Below, piece after piece: positions 59,811 through 64,000 of a stretch of 64,000 nucleotides of DNA. The DNA is taken from contig NZ_CP026514.1 in NCBI RefSeq assembly GCF_002953935.1, positions 992,001-1,056,000 of the forward strand, written 5' to 3'. The position numbers and the translations under genes were made by a program. The DNA comes from Arthrobacter sp. PGP41. Its GTDB lineage: Bacteria > Actinomycetota > Actinomycetes > Actinomycetales > Micrococcaceae. The first letter of the stretch is position 1. Each line of letters starts with the position of its first letter. A model generated the notes under the pieces. It made no database searches. It had not been told where the DNA came from and saw only the letters and a program-made list of their open reading frames with translations.

Positions 59811-62347
59811 GCTGCACCGGCCTCGGTGCTTGTGGATCCGGCGACGCCGTCGAAGTTGTACTCGCGTAGGGACTGGGATCGTTCTGGTTCTCTGAGCAGA
59901 GCCATGGTCTTCGACTCGATCTGGCGGATGCGCTCGCGGGTGACGCCGTAGGCCTTGCCGATGGCATCCAGGGTCTTTTCCTCGCCGTCGTCCAGGCCGA
60001 AACGCATCGCAATGACTCCGGCCTCCCGTTCAGTCAGCGTGTCCAGGACCGCATGCACCTGGGCCGTCAGCTGTTCCTTGGCGATCTGGTCAACGACATC
60101 CACGTGCCAGGGATCGAGGAGCTGGTCCGCCAGCGGCTCGAGGCCCCCCTTGCCGTCCGGGACGAGGTAGTCCAGCGAACGTACGGGCTGGTCCAGCGCC
60201 AGAAGATACTCCACTTTTGCAGTCGACTGATCCGTGAGCTTGCCGAGTTCCTCAAGGTTGTATTCGAGCCCCTTCCGGGCCGCTTCACGCTGAATTGCCT
60301 GCACTTTGTGGATCTGCTCCACCATGTGGACCGGGAGCCGGATGACCCGAGCCTGGTCGGCCAGCGCCCGGGTGACAGCCTGCCGTATCCACCACGTCGC
60401 GTAGGTGGAGAACTTGTAACCCAGGGTGTAGTCGAACTTGCACACGGCCCGGTGCAACCCGATATTGCCCTCCTGGATCAGGTCCAGCAGGTCCATGCCG
60501 TGATACACGTACTTCTTGGCGATGGACACCACCAGCCGGAGGTTCGCCTCAAGCAATGCGTCCGCAGCCCGCTCGCCCAACTGTGCGATCATCCGGAGCT
60601 CCCGGGTCTCGCGGCGCCCGCGGGCAGGGCCGTCCGCCAGCAGGTGGGCAGCGTACAGGCCGGCCTCGATGTCCTTGGCGAGCTCCACTTCCTGCTCGGC
60701 TGTCAGCAGGTCCGCGCGGCCTGCCCGCTGGAGGTAGTCAGACACCCCGTCGTCGCTGAAGCCCTCCAGCCCCTGGAGTTCCTCACTCCAGCCGGAGTCC
60801 TCGAGGTCAAACGACGTAGGCGCGCTCTCGTCGTCCTCCTCCACGGGAGGCTCCACCGCCGACTCCAGATCACTGCCGACCTCCGGTCCAGCGCCGTTCC
60901 CGGGCGTACCCGCCGCGGGCTCACCGGGCTCGGGCCGTGAAGCCACTTCAGGGTCGGCCTGGCGGAGGAACTCCTGCAACCCGTCCTGGTCCGTCCTGAT
61001 GTCGAAGAACCCCACGTTGCGGGCGAAGGGCAGAACCTTGCCCAGGAACTCCTCGCCTTGGACGTCCGGGTCCTCCACGGTGCCCTTGGAGTAGAGGACA
61101 ACCAAACGTCCGGGCCGCCCGTCGGCCTTCTTGCGGATAACGCGGCCCAGCCGCTGCACCATCTGCCGCTGGCTCCGGTTGGCTGCAACGATGATCCCGA
61201 GGTCGGCCTCGGGTACGTCGATGCCTTCATCGAGGAGCCGCGGCGCGGTGAGTACCTGTGATGCGCCGGAGCGGAAATCCTCCAGGCCCTGCCGGCGCTC
61301 ATCTTTGGCCATGCCGCTGAACACGGCCGAGGCGGTCGACCCGAGGGACGTATACAGCTCCTGCGCCCGCCGGGCGGAGTCCTGGGTCTGGGTGAACACC
61401 AGCGTCCCGCGGGACCCATCAACGGTTTCCTTCAGTGCTGCAAGTGCCAGATACTTCGTCTTGGCTTCGGCCAGTAGGGTGAGCCGCGATGACATTGCCC
61501 GCATGTACCTGCGCGCGATGGTTGCTTCCCGGCTGGGCGAATCCGAAGCCGCCAGCGCGGCCACGGCAGTGATGAACTGGGGGAAGGGCCGCCGCGGGAT
61601 GCCGGCGTACGTCTCCAGGTTTCGCGCCGCCTCCACCATCACCGTCGAGAACTCGTCGTAGTCATTCTGTTCCGACGGCAGCAGGTCAACGCCGACCAAA
61701 GCGATGTCGAACGGGGCGATGACCTGGTCCTTCAGCGCACGGTCGTACCAGAGGTTGTAAATGACGCCGCCGAAGTAGGGGGTCAGGAGGTTCTCGTGCT
61801 CACCGTCCGCCCGTTCGAACGTGGCTGTCAGCCCAAGCCGCCAGGCGTACCCTTCCTGCAGGGCACCGGTAAACATTGGTGCCGCATAACGGTGGCACTC
61901 ATCAGCGATGATCAGTCCCGCCTTGTGCGAGCGGAGCGTCTCCCGGTTGGACGCGGAGTGGACGATGGCCACGAGGATGTCGACGTCGTCGAGGGAATCG
62001 GCCCGGCCGTCGCCAAGGGCACCACGCCGAGCGGCGGGCAGGTCCCGGCGCAGGGACACCAGCCATTGGCGCTGAAGCTCGGCCGTTGGCACCAGGATCA
62101 GGACTTTGATGCCCTGCCGGACTGCCTCGAAAGCGGCGGCGATTCCGACGCGCGTCTTGCCGGAACCGGTCACGGCCTCCACCACGCCGCGGCGCGCATT
62201 CGAGTGCCAGGCCTTCAGCGCCTCCTGCTGCCACGGATACAGGAAGCCGTAGTCGTAGGAGGCAGGCACCGCCGCGGGCGGAGCCTGGACGGGCACCCGC
62301 GGAAGCGTCGCGACCGGGTGGGACCCGGCGTCGGCTAGTTCTGGCAT
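59807..62347 (-). CDS. SF2 helicase fused to a complete sigma-70 factor
   Basis: An 846-residue two-part protein. Part 1 (about 35-465) is a DECH-box SF2 helicase: Gln40/41 in YPWQQEAL, Walker A TGSGKTR (60-66), ADECHRY (148-154), LTAT (173-176), LVFTQT (316-321), EGIDVPEAD (374-382) and QRLGRVIRK (398-406). A Pro/Glu/Asp-rich linker (466-530) follows. Part 2 is SigA-like: region 1.2 (DYLQRAGRADLLTAEQEVEL, 537-556), region 2 with ANLRLVVSIAKKY and YATWWIRQAVTRALADQAR (649-667, keeping the -10-contact Gln and Thr), region 3, and region 4.2 GVTRERIRQIESKT (801-814). ATG 62347 follows GGGGGAT. The DNA shows no stop or frameshift between the parts. It may bring RNA polymerase to helicase-processed DNA, or the reverse. 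Confidence 0.93.
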   Translation of the reverse strand: MPELADAGSHPVATLPRVPVQAPPAAVPASYDYGFLYPWQQEALKAWHSNARRGVVEAVTGSGKTRVGIAAAFEAVRQGIKVLILVPTAELQRQWLVSLRRDLPAARRGALGDGRADSLDDVDILVAIVHSASNRETLRSHKAGLIIADECHRYAAPMFTGALQEGYAWRLGLTATFERADGEHENLLTPYFGGVIYNLWYDRALKDQVIAPFDIALVGVDLLPSEQNDYDEFSTVMVEAARNLETYAGIPRRPFPQFITAVAALAASDSPSREATIARRYMRAMSSRLTLLAEAKTKYLALAALKETVDGSRGTLVFTQTQDSARRAQELYTSLGSTASAVFSGMAKDERRQGLEDFRSGASQVLTAPRLLDEGIDVPEADLGIIVAANRSQRQMVQRLGRVIRKKADGRPGRLVVLYSKGTVEDPDVQGEEFLGKVLPFARNVGFFDIRTDQDGLQEFLRQADPEVASRPEPGEPAAGTPGNGAGPEVGSDLESAVEPPVEEDDESAPTSFDLEDSGWSEELQGLEGFSDDGVSDYLQRAGRADLLTAEQEVELAKDIEAGLYAAHLLADGPARGRRETRELRMIAQLGERAADALLEANLRLVVSIAKKYVYHGMDLLDLIQEGNIGLHRAVCKFDYTLGYKFSTYATWWIRQAVTRALADQARVIRLPVHMVEQIHKVQAIQREAARKGLEYNLEELGKLTDQSTAKVEYLLALDQPVRSLDYLVPDGKGGLEPLADQLLDPWHVDVVDQIAKEQLTAQVHAVLDTLTEREAGVIAMRFGLDDGEEKTLDAIGKAYGVTRERIRQIESKTMALLREPERSQSLREYNFDGVAGSTSTEAGAA

Positions 62348-62425
62348 TTCATCCCCCATTGGACGGTTCTGATCTGGTGCCTGAAGAGTATTGCGGGGCA
62401 CCGACAATTTAGGTGAGCAGCGCCA

Positions 62426-64000
62426 CTAACCGTCTTCCAGCACAGGTTTCCACGCCTGGCTCCGCGATAGCGCGAGCTTGAGCTCGCGGCCGCCGGCCTC
62501 CTCCAGCAGCCCGGAATGACCCACAACCACCAGTAGGCTGCGTGCCCGGGACAGCCCGACGTAGAGCTGCTCCCGGGCCCGGTCCATGTCCTTGAAACCG
62601 TTCACGCAGAGAACAACAACAGACCGTTCCAGGCCCTTGAAACCCAGCACATGGCCGTAGAACTCACCGTCGTTGGCGTGGAAGTCCCGCCAGTACTCTT
62701 CCGTGGCGCCGCGCTTAAAGTAGTCCAAATGAATGGGGTGGCGGTCCTTGGTGGTGAGAAGCGCGATCTGGTTGTTCGCCCAGCCCTCGTCGATCAGCGA
62801 ATCCAGGCAGTCCCCGGCGATCTCGAGCGCGTCCTCGGTTGGGCAGTCCACGAACCGGACGGGCAGGCCCGTGCTTCCGCGGGGCTTGAAGTATTCGCCG
62901 GCGAATGGCTTGAACGTCTCAGCGATCTTGACGGTGTTCCGGAGGTTATCGTCGATGTGGATGGGCACGAAGGTGGCCATCGGCCCGCTGGTGAGGTCCG
63001 CCGTCGCGCCTCCCCAGCGCTGGTAGACGTCCTGCCGGTCGTCCATGAACGCGTATACCTCACCCGCGTACGGGTCGCTGGTGCACGCGAGAAGGGCGTC
63101 CCACCACAGGGGCGCGAAGTCCTGCGCTTCATCGACGACGACGGCGTCCAGCCGCTCGTGCGGCTCCAGGCCGGCTGCCAGCTCCTTCAGGAGGCGGGGC
63201 ATCTCGACGTCGAAATAGTCCTGCCCCGAGCCGTCCGGGACTCCCAGCCCGCGCACGTATTCGTGGAACTCGCCCGTGAACACCGGCTTGGCTTGCCGCT
63301 TCCATGTCCCGACGCGGTCCTGGAGGTATTGCCCGAGGCCTTTGTTGTAGCAGAAGAGGCCTACGCGTTTGCCCTGCTTGCTGAGCAGCTTGGCCTTCTC
63401 GACGGCGAGCCACGTCTTTCCGCTGCCCGCGCCGCCGGTGAAACGGACCCTGTTGAGTGAGCGGGTTGCCTGGAGCAGCACGGACTGGCGTTCCGTGAGG
63501 TGGTCCTGCTCTGCCTCGTCCTCGTGCGAGGTGGTGGAAGGTACGACGGCGGTGTCCAGGTTTCCGCCCAGCTTGCGGACGATGCGTTCCAGGAAGGCCG
63601 GGGCCAGCGGGGAGGCGCCGCCGCCTTCGTTTTCGATGGCTTGGCGGACGAGGTCGGCGGGGGACTTGCTGCCGGTCTGGTCGAGGATGAGCGACCGGGG
63701 GCAGCCTGCCATGGTCCAGTCCCGCGGCACGTCGGTGTAGGGCAGGCTGACCATGTAGACGCAGCGGCTGCTCAGGCGCGCACCGAGCTGGTTCTCCAGC
63801 CAGTTCTTGAGGGCGTGGAGTGAGCTCTGGGACTGCGCCACGGGGCTTTGGATCTTGCGTCTCTGGGTGCGGTCCGACTGGTACCACTGCCCGTCCGTGA
63901 TGCTGACCTGGCCGCCCTTGACCTCGATGGCAGCCATGCCAACGTTGGGCCAGAGGACCAGCAGGTCAATCTCGTATTCATTCCGGCCGTCGCGGACGTG
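62426..64000 (-). CDS. NERD-domain UvrD-like helicase (5' end beyond the window)
   Basis: The visible 524 residues begin inside a nuclease-related domain: NEYEIDLLVL and MAAIEVKGG supply the Asp and ExK of a PD-(D/E)XK core. A UvrD-like helicase follows: FTGGAGSGKTWLA (Walker A), VVVDEAQDFAPLWW (Walker B), LTTKDRHPIH, and VGLSRARSLLVVVG (motif VI). The 5' end lies outside the window. The stop is 78 bases from the helicase-sigma start on the same strand, so it is probably the first or an early gene of the cassette. NERD-helicases occur in DNA-repair and phage-defence settings. Confidence 0.9.
   Translation of the reverse strand, partial: HVRDGRNEYEIDLLVLWPNVGMAAIEVKGGQVSITDGQWYQSDRTQRRKIQSPVAQSQSSLHALKNWLENQLGARLSSRCVYMVSLPYTDVPRDWTMAGCPRSLILDQTGSKSPADLVRQAIENEGGGASPLAPAFLERIVRKLGGNLDTAVVPSTTSHEDEAEQDHLTERQSVLLQATRSLNRVRFTGGAGSGKTWLAVEKAKLLSKQGKRVGLFCYNKGLGQYLQDRVGTWKRQAKPVFTGEFHEYVRGLGVPDGSGQDYFDVEMPRLLKELAAGLEPHERLDAVVVDEAQDFAPLWWDALLACTSDPYAGEVYAFMDDRQDVYQRWGGATADLTSGPMATFVPIHIDDNLRNTVKIAETFKPFAGEYFKPRGSTGLPVRFVDCPTEDALEIAGDCLDSLIDEGWANNQIALLTTKDRHPIHLDYFKRGATEEYWRDFHANDGEFYGHVLGFKGLERSVVVLCVNGFKDMDRAREQLYVGLSRARSLLVVVGHSGLLEEAGGRELKLALSRSQAWKPVLEDG

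Noticed and set aside
1..64000. CRISPR arrays, tRNA/rRNA genes, IS elements
   Set aside because: I saw no regularly spaced repeats, no tRNA cloverleaf with T-loop and CCA-type end, and no transposase motif; absence is by eye only.

Overview
The window is high-GC DNA with dense, often 4-bp-overlapping genes. Its gene repertoire (a SigA-type sigma module, DUF222-HNH protein, ThDP enzymes, many catabolic operons) points to an actinobacterium, most likely an Arthrobacter/Pseudarthrobacter-type soil organism. That genus assignment is inference from gene content and base composition; no rRNA or marker gene is present.

Left part (1-18.9 kb): a catabolic region organised around a SorC-family regulator (10177-11211). 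Leftward genes encode a beta-keto acid cleavage (BKACE) family protein, an epoxide-hydrolase family protein, a complete ribose-type (CUT2) ABC importer and a PepD-like peptidase. Rightward runs a tightly overlapped operon: GlpD-like dehydrogenase, glycerol-kinase-family kinase, lipoate-protein-ligase-like protein, second GlpD-like dehydrogenase, lipoyl synthase, then a serine hydrolase. At the left edge is a stand-alone E2 acyltransferase catalytic domain. The set looks like polyol import, phosphorylation and oxidation coupled to dedicated lipoate metabolism.

Middle (19-36.7 kb): a four-gene membrane/serine hydrolase operon that begins with a 37-residue membrane protein, a DM13 protein, a secreted calcineurin-like phosphoesterase, a DUF222-HNH protein, an MFS transporter, a lipoprotein, a DJ-1/PfpI protein, and an amino-acid module (Lrp regulator, PLP aminotransferase, ThDP 2-oxoacid enzyme, APC permease), then a class I methyltransferase.

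Scar and island (36.7-46.8 kb): a frameshifted copy of a small zinc-ribbon gene (intact copy at 52424) and a decayed, internally deleted copy of the ThDP gene (intact copy at 30225) lie next to a visibly less GC-rich catabolic operon. That operon has two FAH-family hydrolases, a zinc alcohol dehydrogenase, an EthD-like protein, a taurine/nitrate-type ABC importer and an NmrA-like reductase, with a divergent PucR-type regulator. A GntR-controlled nitrilase-permease-nitrilase unit follows (46.8-50.7 kb), then an EcsC protein.

Right part (52.7 kb to the end): a leftward six-gene cassette, most of it overlapping by 4 bp: NERD-UvrD helicase, an SF2 helicase fused in one reading frame to a complete SigA-like sigma-70 factor, a helical cytoplasmic protein, a two-TM protein, an AddB-like Fe-S nuclease and an AddA-like helicase-nuclease. 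The helicase-sigma fusion inside a helicase/nuclease cassette is the most unusual object in the window and the best candidate for an undescribed system, plausibly one that links transcription to DNA repair or defence.
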